Source: Thermogutta terrifontis (GTDB lineage Bacteria > Planctomycetota > Planctomycetia > Pirellulales > Thermoguttaceae). From it: 64,000 bases of DNA. Shown here piece by piece: positions 15,837 through 24,599 of this stretch; position 1 is the first letter of the stretch; the number at the start of each line of letters is the position of its first letter. Position numbers and translations under genes: made by a program. The stretch is taken from the NCBI RefSeq assembly GCF_002277955.1, contig NZ_CP018477.1, forward strand, positions 3,803,206 through 3,867,205. Direction: 5' to 3'. Below the pieces are notes generated by a model that worked only from the letters and a program-made list of their open reading frames with translations, had not been told where the DNA came from and did no database searches.

Positions 15837-16636
15837 GTGTGGTGTGCCAGGTAGTGGTAGACTGTCAGCGCGATCCCTGAAAGGGTCAGGTGCTCCACGT
15901 ATTGGGCCGAACCGCCCAGCAGGCTGGCCAGGAGTGCCCCGCCCCCGCCGGTCACGAACACATCCGGCTGATCAGAAAAGTTACTGGCTTGCCGGGAAAT
16001 CAGCTCGCGAACGGTGCCCACCATACCCCAGAACACTCCCGCAGCCATGGCCTCTTGGGTGTTTCGGCCAATCGGCGGCGGAGGTGAGGTCCAGAGGGTA
16101 TCGATCTGCGGAAGCAGGTCTGTAAATTCATAGAGGGCTCGCGCGGCAATGCCCGGTCCGCAGGCGATGGCGCCGCCCTCGAAACTGCCTTGCGGGCTGA
16201 GCACGTCCACCGTAATCGCCGTGCCCACGTCCACAACAATCGCGGGATACCCAGGTCGGCGCAAAGCCTCTGCCGCCACCGCCGCCGCGAGTCGGTCGAT
16301 TCCCACCCGATCGGGATGGGGAAGCGACACAGGGATCGGAATCTCCTGAGAGGTGAGGAGAAATACCTTTTCGGACGCGCGACGGAGACGCAAAAATTCT
16401 ACGAGCTCGGTGGTCGCTGAGCGGTTAACGCTGGCAATCCACCAGGTGATCGTACCTGGTTGCTCGGGGACCGACTTCAGGCCCTCTTCGAGAGCGCTCC
16501 ACTGCCCCGTTGCTGGTAGGATGGAAATAACCTGCTCAGGAACGGGCAACCGGGCAGATGATGGCTGCCACGGAAAGCGACCACACTTGATTCGGGTATT
16601 GCCGATATCCACGGCAAAGAAGTAGTGTCGATCCAT
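15818..16636 (-). CDS. coaX: type III pantothenate kinase
   Basis: Phosphorylates pantothenate, the first committed step to coenzyme A. A 272-residue ASKHA-fold enzyme with AVDIGNTRIKCGRF (phosphate 1), VDVGTAITVD, and GGAIACGPGIAARAL, all hallmarks of CoaX. The frame is open to a GTG at 16654, but ATG 16636 places the first strand at the usual distance. It converges with nnrD with a 19-bp overlap of the 3' ends. With coaD in the same window, two CoA steps are covered but not in one operon. Confidence 0.94.
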   Translation of the reverse strand: MDRHYFFAVDIGNTRIKCGRFPWQPSSARLPVPEQVISILPATGQWSALEEGLKSVPEQPGTITWWIASVNRSATTELVEFLRLRRASEKVFLLTSQEIPIPVSLPHPDRVGIDRLAAAVAAEALRRPGYPAIVVDVGTAITVDVLSPQGSFEGGAIACGPGIAARALYEFTDLLPQIDTLWTSPPPPIGRNTQEAMAAGVFWGMVGTVRELISRQASNFSDQPDVFVTGGGGALLASLLGGSAQYVEHLTLSGIALTVYHYLAHHTQRDDS

Positions 16637-16728
16637 CGATGGTGCAATCCCCACTCAGGTGCCACAACAACTCGGTGTAAACTTATGAGAATTATGATTG
16701 ATGCTGAGATGCTTGTGCAAGCGCCTGC

Positions 16729-17760
16729 CTAACCGATGGGGATCTTGGGAAAAGTGGCGGACTGTGCGGACCGCTGATCCGTTAAAGTTTGCCAAATCGT
16801 TTCCGCCAAAACGTTGAGGTTTTCGCCGGTCACCGCTGAGATTTTGAGCACGGGTTTTTGCAGGATGTTCTGGAGCTCCTGCCGCACACGCTCCGCGCTT
16901 GGCAGATCGGCCTTCGTCACAACGACGATTTCCGGTCTGGTAATGAGCCCAGGGTCGAATTTTTCCAGTTCAAACCGAATATTGCGGTAAGTTGTGATAG
17001 GGTCGGTGCCGTCATAGGGTTCCGGCTCCACCAAGTGAACAAGAATTCCTGAGCGCTGAATGTGGCGAAGAAACTCGTGGCCCAACCCGGCACCCCGATG
17101 GGCTCCCTCGATCAGCCCGGGGATATCCGCCATGACGAAGCTCCGCTCCATGTCGAGCACGACGCGTCCCAAGTGCGGATGCTTGGTGGTGAACGGATAA
17201 TTGGCGACTTTGGGCCTGGCCCGCGTCATCCGGCTCAGCAAAGTGCTTTTGCCGGCATTTGGCTTGCCGACCAATCCCACGTCAGCAATCAGACGCAGCT
17301 CCAGTCGCAAATGGCGGGCTTCGCCTTCAGTTCCCGGGGTAGCCTCGCGCGGTGCACGGTTGGTGGGGGATTTGAAAGCCGCGTTTCCTTTGCCGCCTTT
17401 TCCGCCCCGGGCCACCACCACGCGATCTCCCGGCCGAGAAAGGTCTTTCAAAAGCAGATTGTGGGTCTTGTCAAAAACCAGTGTGCCGGGCGGAACAGTG
17501 AGGATCAGGTCGTTACCCGAGCGCCCGTGGCACAGAGCCGGTCCCCCGCGCTCGCCGTCTTCGGCGATCCAATGTTTCCGATGAGCCAGCGCTGCCAGAC
17601 TATCGACGCCCTCCTGGGCAACCAGAATGACGCTTCCCCCGTCCCCGCCGTCACCTCCATCGGGCCCCCCTTTCGGGACATATTTTTCCCGGCGGAAGCT
17701 GACGCAGCCGTCTCCTCCGCGACCTCCTTTTACGAAAATTTCCACTTCATCCACAAACAT
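16729..17760 (-). CDS. obgE: GTPase ObgE/CgtA
   Basis: A ribosome-associated GTPase acting in 50S assembly. The Gly-rich Obg domain covers about residues 1-158. The G domain has GKPNAGKST (G1), the G2 TT pair, [19 protein letters not shown] (G3) and TKAD (G4). It has 343 residues and lacks the extra C-terminal OCT domain. rpmA lies upstream on the same strand as usual, but a terminator separates them, so obgE probably has its own promoter or depends on readthrough. Confidence 0.96.
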   Translation of the reverse strand: MFVDEVEIFVKGGRGGDGCVSFRREKYVPKGGPDGGDGGDGGSVILVAQEGVDSLAALAHRKHWIAEDGERGGPALCHGRSGNDLILTVPPGTLVFDKTHNLLLKDLSRPGDRVVVARGGKGGKGNAAFKSPTNRAPREATPGTEGEARHLRLELRLIADVGLVGKPNAGKSTLLSRMTRARPKVANYPFTTKHPHLGRVVLDMERSFVMADIPGLIEGAHRGAGLGHEFLRHIQRSGILVHLVEPEPYDGTDPITTYRNIRFELEKFDPGLITRPEIVVVTKADLPSAERVRQELQNILQKPVLKISAVTGENLNVLAETIWQTLTDQRSAQSATFPKIPIG

Positions 17761-17848
17761 TGTTCCGGCTTGTCATTCTTCGAGAAGAGAGCAACGCCCA
17801 AGTGGAGATTCCGACCAGACTGATCTGTATCTTCAAACGTGGGCGCAC

Positions 17849-17873
17849 AAAAAAGGGACCACAATGCGGTCCC
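17849..17873 (-). terminator. Rho-independent terminator between rpmA and obgE
   Basis: Read on the minus strand, GGGACCGC pairs with the G-U-tolerant TGGTCCC side across a short loop, followed directly by six T residues. It stands 110 bases after the rpmA stop and about 90 before the obgE start. Confidence 0.75.
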
Positions 17874-17983
17874 GGGGGTACACTTGGGAATCTGAATGAC
17901 AGGTGGGCACAGCGCAATAAGGCCGCCTTTTACCTGGCTTGCTTATTTTTGCCTCAAACCCGAGGCCAAGGCCAATCGACCGG

Positions 17984-18235
17984 TCAGTTCAACGCGGTCA
18001 CGACGTTGACCCGGCGGCCGCCACGGTCAAACTTGACGTACCCATCTACTAGGGCGTAGAGCGTATAGTCGCGCCCAACCCCCACATTATTGCCGGGATG
18101 AAACTTGGTACCAAGTTGTCGCACCAGGATCGTCCCGGCTTTGACGAACTGTCCCCCGAAAAATTTCACCCCGCGGTATTGGGGGTTTGAATCCCGCCCG
18201 TTACGGCTTGATCCTTGGCCTTTCTTGTGCGCCAT
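17984..18235 (-). CDS. rpmA: 50S ribosomal protein L27
   Basis: Large-subunit protein at the peptidyl-transferase centre. The 83 residues begin [20 protein letters not shown] and continue GVKFFGG and [15 protein letters not shown], classic L27. The N-terminus has no Firmicutes-type cleavable extension. AAGGAAG lies upstream of the ATG. The usual upstream partner rplU (L21) is not present between here and the next gene. Confidence 0.97.
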   Translation of the reverse strand: MAHKKGQGSSRNGRDSNPQYRGVKFFGGQFVKAGTILVRQLGTKFHPGNNVGVGRDYTLYALVDGYVKFDRGGRRVNVVTALN

Positions 18236-18312
18236 GTCGTGCCTGCTTCCTTGATACGCATCACCCGTGAAAATATGTTAGAAAACCCTCAAGACCCATC
18301 GTTCCTTCATTG

Positions 18313-19305
18313 TTAACGATAGATCCACGCGTAGTCAACCGTCCCGGGCTGACCAAATCTGATCGCGTCTTCCCGAAGGATGAACTCGTCCCCGGGGCGC
18401 CAAAAGTTGAGCTGGAGGATCTTCCGCTCAAACCGGCGGCCTTGGCCGATTGGGTCTCCCGCTTTGTAAGCACCCGGTGGGTCTTGCCAACGGTAGGCGT
18501 TCGACAGTCCGACTACTAATATCGAAAACTTGTCGATGGACGGATCCACGTCCTCCCAGGTGGCCACCCCCCAAATTGACTGGCCTACCGCCAGCTCTCG
18601 CGTGGATACCTGGGTCGAATCGTAGAAGTTGATGTTGGAGTCTTCCCGCATCTGGATAGGTTGCTTGGCAAGCGGAATGACTCGGTCGGGATACCTCTTG
18701 ATGCCAGAGGGCGTCTCTGCTTCCAAATAAAAAGTGGGCACGAATCTGACCGGGATGTCCACTGAATCAACGCGGTAGGTGCCGTCGTCTTCAGGCACCG
18801 GGCGGAGAGCTCCCCCGCGATTCGTCACCTTATAGATCAAATACCAGATTGTCTTTCGCTGAAGCTTGCCACTGGGCTGCGGAAGATCGACCTGAATCAG
18901 ACGCGGGAGCTTGAACTGAAATTCCAGACAGTACACCTCGCGTCGAAAGTCCACCCCTTTGGCCCACTCCAATTGTGGATCGGCGGTGACCAACTCAACG
19001 ATATCCTGGCGGTTGTGGGTCTCATCCACTTGAACATCGGGCGGGATTGTGATCAACACGCCAGGCGCCAGGCGACGCGGCGGACCGAGGATCTGCTCCG
19101 GAATCGGCATGGCTTCAGGCTGCTTCTCGGCCGGGGAGGGTGTCACGGGTTGCGCGGGCTGATTCTCGGCAGCCTGTGCACCGTTTTGCGGATTGGCGTT
19201 GTCCTCAGCCAGGGCAACCACGCCCAGTACGGCAATTAAGAGCGCGCTCAAGAGGAGACCAAACAAACGCCCAATACGCCAACGCTGTCGATCATGCCAG
19301 CACAT
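18313..19305 (-). CDS. secreted hypothetical protein
   Basis: A 330-residue protein with an N-terminal hydrophobic segment (IGRLFGLLLSALLIAVLGVVALA) that fits a signal peptide or anchor, followed by a Gln/Pro/Asn-rich linker of about 40 residues. The remainder is beta-rich with no motif I can name. ATG 19305 is chosen because GAGG lies eight bases before it; the frame extends to 19392. No operon partner: 77 bases separate it from rpmA downstream. Envelope location is inferred from the signal. Confidence 0.75.
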   Translation of the reverse strand: MCWHDRQRWRIGRLFGLLLSALLIAVLGVVALAEDNANPQNGAQAAENQPAQPVTPSPAEKQPEAMPIPEQILGPPRRLAPGVLITIPPDVQVDETHNRQDIVELVTADPQLEWAKGVDFRREVYCLEFQFKLPRLIQVDLPQPSGKLQRKTIWYLIYKVTNRGGALRPVPEDDGTYRVDSVDIPVRFVPTFYLEAETPSGIKRYPDRVIPLAKQPIQMREDSNINFYDSTQVSTRELAVGQSIWGVATWEDVDPSIDKFSILVVGLSNAYRWQDPPGAYKAGDPIGQGRRFERKILQLNFWRPGDEFILREDAIRFGQPGTVDYAWIYR

Positions 19306-19564
19306 GCCAGACGCCTCGTCAGACATACCAGCGGGTGGAGCCACCCGCCATTCCGGAAAATAACCACACTCCCACAACTCACCAACCAGCAAGAATCCGC
19401 CGCGGACCTCAGCCGCCGGCCTGGGTAAATTCCGTAGAGCTTTCTTTTACCTAGTGTAATCAACACTGAAGACGGTGCCAAATTGCGGCCCGAAATGGAT
19501 TCCTAAGCCATTAACAACGGCGGTGCAAGGAGGGCGACGAACTTCTCAGAACTCCTTTTTAGCT

Positions 19565-20176
19565 TCAGGTCCGGAGGGCTTCCAGTTCCCGGAGACGACT
19601 GAGCACCTTGTCTTCCGGTTCCTCGGTCCCTTGCGAGACTGCCGACATGTACTCATCTTCCCATTTTTCCACATAACCTCGCAGATCGAGTAATTCCGAG
19701 GGTTCGAGATGATCAATGAAGAGAATTCCATCAAGGTGGTCGAGCTCGTGCTGGAACGCCCGTGCGAGAAGGCCGGTGACTCGCCAGCAGATTTCCTCCC
19801 CCTGCAGGTTGTACGCGAGAATATCGATTTCTTTCGATCGTCGCACGGTCCCCCTCAAATCAGGGAGACTGAGGCACCCCTCCTCGCCTTGCTCGAATCC
19901 TTTTCGACGAAGGATGACTGGATTTAAGAATACAAGCTCTTCCTTCTTTTCGTTCGGGTCCGCCGTCAAATTGATGACAAAAAGACGGTAAGGAAGGTTA
20001 ACCTGGTTGGCAGCTAGTCCAATTCCGTTCGCCTCGTACATAAGGTCGAACATTCTTCGGACAATATCGCCCAGTTCTCGATCCACCCGCTTGACTGGTT
20101 TTGACTTGTACCGCAGGGCAGGGTGGGGATATTTCACGATTTTGAGTTGATTGACGAGTTCGCTCATCTTGACCAT
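19565..20176 (-). CDS. def: peptide deformylase
   Basis: Removes the N-formyl group from new proteins. A 203-residue metalloenzyme with the three family motifs: GIGLAANQV (motif 1), EEGCLSLP (motif 2, metal-ligand Cys) and FQHELDHLDG (motif 3, HExxH). About 30 residues follow the usual end, a charged C-terminal tail. A second ATG nine bases downstream (MSELVNQL) has a better-spaced AGGTG. fmt is not adjacent. Confidence 0.95.
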   Translation of the reverse strand: MVKMSELVNQLKIVKYPHPALRYKSKPVKRVDRELGDIVRRMFDLMYEANGIGLAANQVNLPYRLFVINLTADPNEKKEELVFLNPVILRRKGFEQGEEGCLSLPDLRGTVRRSKEIDILAYNLQGEEICWRVTGLLARAFQHELDHLDGILFIDHLEPSELLDLRGYVEKWEDEYMSAVSQGTEEPEDKVLSRLRELEALRT

Positions 20177-20398
20177 TCACCTGGACTTGTAAGGCTTGCG
20201 ATCCCGGCTTCGTTTTTTCGCAACCGTCTTTTACAAGAATCGCCACGGGGCTTTGGCAAAATCACGTTCAATGCCGTTGGCGTTTCGCGTCAGATTTTGC
20301 AATTATATCTTTTCGCCGTTACGTCTGGGCAGATTTTTCCAGTGGGAGGCCGAATCGCGTTATAATAGCAGGGAAAACCTTAACAACGTTTCGCGGAC

Positions 20399-21430
20399 AT
20401 GTTCACGCACAGTCCAGGCGCAGCAGAGGAGTCTGAAACCCTGAAATTCCGGGAGGGGAAGCAGGGTAATCCGCGATTCTGGTATTCGTTCGCAATTTCC
20501 ACGGCCTTCCACGCGATCCTTTTCGCTCTACTTTTCCTCTGGTTCCGGCCTTCCGCGACCCATGGTTTGACAGAGGAAAGCGTCCGCGAGGTTGGTATAG
20601 CGCTCAAATACCAGGACGGACCACGGGATTATTACGTTGACGAGTCTGGACAGATCGGCCAGGACCAGGCAGCAGAGGGGGGTTCGGAAGCCGGTTCCGG
20701 GCGTCCGACCCTGGAGGAAATTTTGCCATCGGTTCAGGAGGTCGCCACCGCGGAGGTCCTACCGCGAAAGGGTTTTCAGATTTTGGGACCATCGAGCCTT
20801 CCAGAGACAGGGGCCGGGCAGGCAGGGGGCGAAGGAGGCCTCTTTGCCGGAGGCGGCGGCTTCGGTCGGCAACCGGGGCCTCCGGGAACAGCTTCGTTAT
20901 TTGGAATTCGCTCACCGGGTTACAAATTCGTGTACGTGTTTGACCGCTCAGGCAGCATGGGAGGGTCGGGAAGAACAGCCCTTAGCTTCGCCAAACGCGA
21001 GCTCGTCGCCAGCATTCAGTCACTCGACAAGACGCAACAGTTCGAGATCATTTTTTACAACGAGCGGCCCACGCTGTTCAACCCTTCTGGCCAGCCTGGG
21101 CGGCTCGCCTTCGCCACAGATGAAAACAAAGCCCGAGCGATTCGTTTCATTCAGTCCATCACGGCGGGTGGGGGGACGCAGCACGACGCGGCTCTCCTGG
21201 CCGCCATTCAGCTCCGACCGGACGTGATCTTCTTTCTGACAGATGCCGACGAGCCGCGGCTATCCGAAGCGAAGCTGGCACAGATTCATCGATGGGCAAA
21301 TGGAATTGTCATTCACGCCGTTGAATTCGGGACCGGTCCGGAGAGCACGTCCGACAACTTTCTTAAGCGGATCGCCAGACAGAATGGTGGCCAGTACGTG
21401 TACATCGACATTACTCAGGCGATCCGCTGA
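20399..21430 (+). CDS. membrane-anchored von Willebrand factor A domain protein
   Basis: A 343-residue protein with one membrane segment near residues 25-45 (FAISTAFHAILFALLFLWF), a Gly/Ala-rich linker, and a C-terminal VWA domain from about 175. The MIDAS motif DRSGSM is intact, with the later Thr-like and Asp (FFLTDADEP) positions present. VWA domains bind metal and partner proteins. No AAA+ ATPase of the MoxR type is adjacent. No strong ribosome-binding site is seen before the ATG. Confidence 0.85.
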   Translation: MFTHSPGAAEESETLKFREGKQGNPRFWYSFAISTAFHAILFALLFLWFRPSATHGLTEESVREVGIALKYQDGPRDYYVDESGQIGQDQAAEGGSEAGSGRPTLEEILPSVQEVATAEVLPRKGFQILGPSSLPETGAGQAGGEGGLFAGGGGFGRQPGPPGTASLFGIRSPGYKFVYVFDRSGSMGGSGRTALSFAKRELVASIQSLDKTQQFEIIFYNERPTLFNPSGQPGRLAFATDENKARAIRFIQSITAGGGTQHDAALLAAIQLRPDVIFFLTDADEPRLSEAKLAQIHRWANGIVIHAVEFGTGPESTSDNFLKRIARQNGGQYVYIDITQAIR

Positions 21431-21556
21431 GCACTGCGTTTTCTGGGACGTGAGGAAAGTTTTTAGGAATCTGCCCCGCGTGCAAAAACGTTCTCTGGTG
21501 CGCAAATAAATTGTGTTCGATTTCTCGATTTGTGTGAATGGTTTGTAAGGACCACC

Positions 21557-22756
21557 ATGCAACGTCGGATATGTAAAAGAAACGCTTTTCTTGGGTGTGT
21601 GATCCTTGTCTTGTTGTGCGAACCGGGAGCCGGGGCGGACGGAACGGGTTCACTTTCGGGCTTGCAGAGTTTATCTGCGGTTTCGGCACGGGACCGTCGT
21701 GTTTCGCCCGTGAAAATTGAGACAGATCAAAGTGCGGTGGAAAAAGCGGTTGAGGAATTCGTCGAGATCAGAGCTGGAGAGGGGCGAGTTCAACGCTGGC
21801 GTGGGGAGATTGTCAATTTCTCGGGAACGGGGTTGATTCTCAGGCTCAGTGATGGAACGGAAAAGCACTTTCCGGTGGAGAGAGTGGTGTCTTATTCGCC
21901 TAACAGCTCGTCGCTGTACCGTGAGGCGAACAAGCGATTAGCGGAAGGTGCTGTCACAGAAGCGCTGGGCCTGTTTGTGCGTGCACGGACAGCGGAATCC
22001 CGAGAGTGGCGGCGGCGTGAAATCACCGCGGATATCGTACGATGTTACCACGCGCTGGGAGACTACGTCCGTGCGGGTGAAGAGTTTGTGGATCGATTGG
22101 TCGTGCTTGATCCCCAGTCGCCGTTTGTCTGGTGTGTGCCGCTGGCATGGTTTCCCGAGGAGACTTTGGCCTTGGCGGAACCGCGGGCCAGAAACTGGTT
22201 GAACTCGGATCTGGCATGGGTTCAGCTCCTCGCAGCGAGTTACCTTCTCGATTCGCCGGCGGCCTCTCAAGCGGTGACAGTTCTTGACAGACTGCGATCT
22301 TCGACCGATGAAACTATGGCGATCCTTGCTTCAGCTCAGTTGTGGCGAAGGGGGTGGCAATCGGTTCAGCCCAATCAATTATCCCAATGGGAGAATGTAA
22401 TCGAGAGGCTCCCCGGCCGGTTGAAGTCGGGCCCCTGCTATCTTCTGGGATTGGCTTGGAAGCAGCAGGGAGCTTTTGATAGGGCAATGGTGTGGTTGCT
22501 GAGACCGCCGTTTTTGTGGCCGGAGAACCGTCGCGTGGCGGCACGATCTCTGTGGGAAGCAGCCGAACTTGCCGGTAAGTCACCACCGTCCAGTAGCCCC
22601 GATTCGGCTGCTGGGTCTGACCATCAGCACGAATATCAGGCGATCGTAAAGGAACTTGTTGAGAGATTTCCGGAATCACCGTGGGCTGCGCAAGTGCGTG
22701 CGGCAATCAGGTCAAACTCTTTGGAAAGTGGGTCTCCGGTACGTGACGGCCCATGA
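21557..22756 (+). CDS. secreted protein with TPR-like repeats
   Basis: A 399-residue protein with a signal peptide (RNAFLGCVILVLLCEPGAGA). Residues about 75-110 form a small beta module (GEIVNFSGTGLILRLSDGTEKHF) resembling a PRC/SH3-like fold. The rest is helical with TPR-like periodicity (EANKRLAEGAVTEALGLFVRA, CYHALGDYVRAGEEFVDRL). The start at 21557 has AAGGA five bases upstream. It lies 126 bases after the VWA gene on the same strand, so the two may share a transcript and a job in the envelope. Function unknown. Confidence 0.8.
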   Translation: MQRRICKRNAFLGCVILVLLCEPGAGADGTGSLSGLQSLSAVSARDRRVSPVKIETDQSAVEKAVEEFVEIRAGEGRVQRWRGEIVNFSGTGLILRLSDGTEKHFPVERVVSYSPNSSSLYREANKRLAEGAVTEALGLFVRARTAESREWRRREITADIVRCYHALGDYVRAGEEFVDRLVVLDPQSPFVWCVPLAWFPEETLALAEPRARNWLNSDLAWVQLLAASYLLDSPAASQAVTVLDRLRSSTDETMAILASAQLWRRGWQSVQPNQLSQWENVIERLPGRLKSGPCYLLGLAWKQQGAFDRAMVWLLRPPFLWPENRRVAARSLWEAAELAGKSPPSSSPDSAAGSDHQHEYQAIVKELVERFPESPWAAQVRAAIRSNSLESGSPVRDGP

Positions 22757-23315
22757 GAGCTCGCGGGCCGATTCAAAACCTCGAACGGTTCGCACCTGGA
22801 AACTTTGTAGCAGGGGCATTTTTCCCGTGCCGCTGGGACAAAAGCATTTGCGGTTCGAGACGCCGTGTCTCCTCCACTGTGGTCATTCAAATTCCGTGAG
22901 CGCATGATATGTTATGGCCAACATTTGGAAGTTATAACCGCACGCCTGGTCTATTTCCTCTTTCTTTACCGAATCCGTAAGAGTCTGAAGGCCTAATCTG
23001 GGGTAGGGGCGATTCATGAATGGCCCTTACAACACGTCGTGCCCATGCCATCGCGGCGGTTTTTGGAAAAGTGGGGATGAACCAAGACCGCACCCGATTT
23101 GGCAAGATCCGAAATATTTCCTAAAATGGAAACCTCGGAGAGAGGAACGCTTTCTGACGCTTGTTGTGAAAGACAGGTTCCGCGCGGGGATGGCAATTTG
23201 CTGTGGCATCTCAGCGCGAGCAAACGCGCGGCGAACCTCTTCACGGGAAATGTGATGGGCGGAAAGGTCGGGGGAATGGTAGGGATTGCAGTGCATAGGC
23301 AGCGGGGGTGGTGCC
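22757..23315. other. intergenic region with a palindromic repeat
   Basis: 559 bases without a convincing gene. The only structure I see is the palindrome at 23005-23028. The region 22757-22990 shows nothing I can interpret. Confidence 0.45.
23005..23028. repeat. dispersed palindromic repeat, copy 1
   Basis: GGGC...GCCC arms around ATTCATGAAT, a 20-bp palindrome with one mismatched pair, preceded by GTAG. It closely resembles the perfect palindrome at 33306-33325. Both copies are intergenic. Confidence 0.6.
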
Positions 23316-23810
23316 ATGTCCATGTTTGAGGATAGTCGCTATCAATGGCGGGAGACATGCTTTGTGTACTTTGCCCGACAGCGTCGGCCAACACTGCAAA
23401 GCGTGGTCAAAGCCCTTCAAGAGGTGGGCCCGCAATATCAAATTCTCAATCCCCAGGCGGATGAGAAGGGGAGGTTTGAGTCAATTACCGTGGTGGCCCC
23501 GGATGCTTATTCTGCCATGGATATCTGCTACGTGGAGGGCCCAGAGGTTCAGGAAGACGTTGAAAAGCAGATCAAGGAATTGAATTCTCCTGATCTGACG
23601 CCGGAAGAAAAACAGCGGCTGGGAGCGCTGCGACATTGTGACGCCCGCTTCGATATCCTCCATTTCGAACAGTTGGATGAAGAGTGGGGAGAAGATGAGG
23701 ACGAGCCGGGCGACCTCTTCGATCCGAGTGCCCTCATCGTCGTCCTGGAGTTGCTCACCCGCATGACCTCCGGGGTTGCTATCGACCCACAATCGGGGAT
23801 GGTCATTTAA
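23316..23810 (+). CDS. conserved-looking acidic hypothetical protein
   Basis: A 164-residue acidic protein, not recognised. It opens MSMFEDSRYQWRETCFVYF; the centre (PDAYSAMDICYVEG) has alternating hydrophobics, and it carries a very acidic stretch (DEEWGEDEDEPGDLFDP). No signal peptide or membrane segment. ATG 23316 is preferred, with a G-rich stretch upstream; the frame starts 30 bases earlier. It precedes the elongation-factor gene by 83 bases on the same strand and may be co-transcribed with it. Confidence 0.75.
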   Translation: MSMFEDSRYQWRETCFVYFARQRRPTLQSVVKALQEVGPQYQILNPQADEKGRFESITVVAPDAYSAMDICYVEGPEVQEDVEKQIKELNSPDLTPEEKQRLGALRHCDARFDILHFEQLDEEWGEDEDEPGDLFDPSALIVVLELLTRMTSGVAIDPQSGMVI

Positions 23811-23893
23811 TGGATTTTGATGGGGCAAATTGAGACAAAAACGGTACAGGATTGGTGGTCGAACCTCAAAACGCAAGGAAATCAGTGCTGCCT

Positions 23894-24460
23894 ATGCCAC
23901 TGGCCAAAGACATTAAACGCGGGATGATTGTTACTTATCAGGATGCCCCGTGCTTAATTGAATCGGTGCAGGTTCAAACGCCCAGTGCACGGGGAGCGGC
24001 CACGCTCTACAAGTTTCGGGCGCGGAATTTGATCACCAAGCAAAAGGTGGATATTTCGCTGAAGGGCACGGAAGGGCTGGAAGAAGCGAATTTCGAGCGA
24101 CGACCGGTCACCTACATGTATGCGGACGCTCAGGAGGTGCACTTTCTCGATTCGCAAGATTTCAACGAGTACGTGCTCCCACGCGAGGCCCTGGAAGAGG
24201 AATTAAAGTATCTCAAGGAAGGGCTGGAAGGGCTTTTTGTTTTGATTTACGAAGGACAGTGGGTGGGAATCCAGTTGCCTGTAGCGGTTGAACTAAAGGT
24301 GGTCCAATGCGATCCTTACGTCCGGGGGGCATCGGCCACGGGGCGCACCAAACCGGCGGTTTTGGAAACCGGTTTGGTCATTCAAGTGCCCGAGTACATT
24401 TCGGAAGGAGAGACCGTGAAGGTAGACACGCGAAGCGGCGAATTCCTCTCTCGCGTGTAA
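23894..24460 (+). CDS. efpL: elongation factor P-like protein EfpL (YeiP)
   Basis: A ribosome-binding factor that relieves stalling at proline and other difficult motifs. The 188-residue protein has the three-domain EF-P layout. It fits the YeiP/EfpL branch, with TPSARGAATLYKFRA at the domain I loop and GASATGRTKPAVLETGLVIQVPEY in domain III. The tip residue is Arg33, the same position as in E. coli EfpL, not the modifiable lysine of canonical EF-P, so no EpmA-type modification is expected. The start at 23894 gives MPLAKDIKRG, matching the family N-terminus. Confidence 0.9.
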   Translation: MPLAKDIKRGMIVTYQDAPCLIESVQVQTPSARGAATLYKFRARNLITKQKVDISLKGTEGLEEANFERRPVTYMYADAQEVHFLDSQDFNEYVLPREALEEELKYLKEGLEGLFVLIYEGQWVGIQLPVAVELKVVQCDPYVRGASATGRTKPAVLETGLVIQVPEYISEGETVKVDTRSGEFLSRV

Positions 24461-24599
24461 GACTTCGCAGAATGTTACAGATTTGCTGCGAGAAGTCCGT
24501 TTTTTTGTGATGAATACGGTTTCCCTGTGAGGCCCTCATTGATCCCACCGAATTACACCACACCTACCAAAAGGGGCCTGTCAAGTTATAAATATCGCA

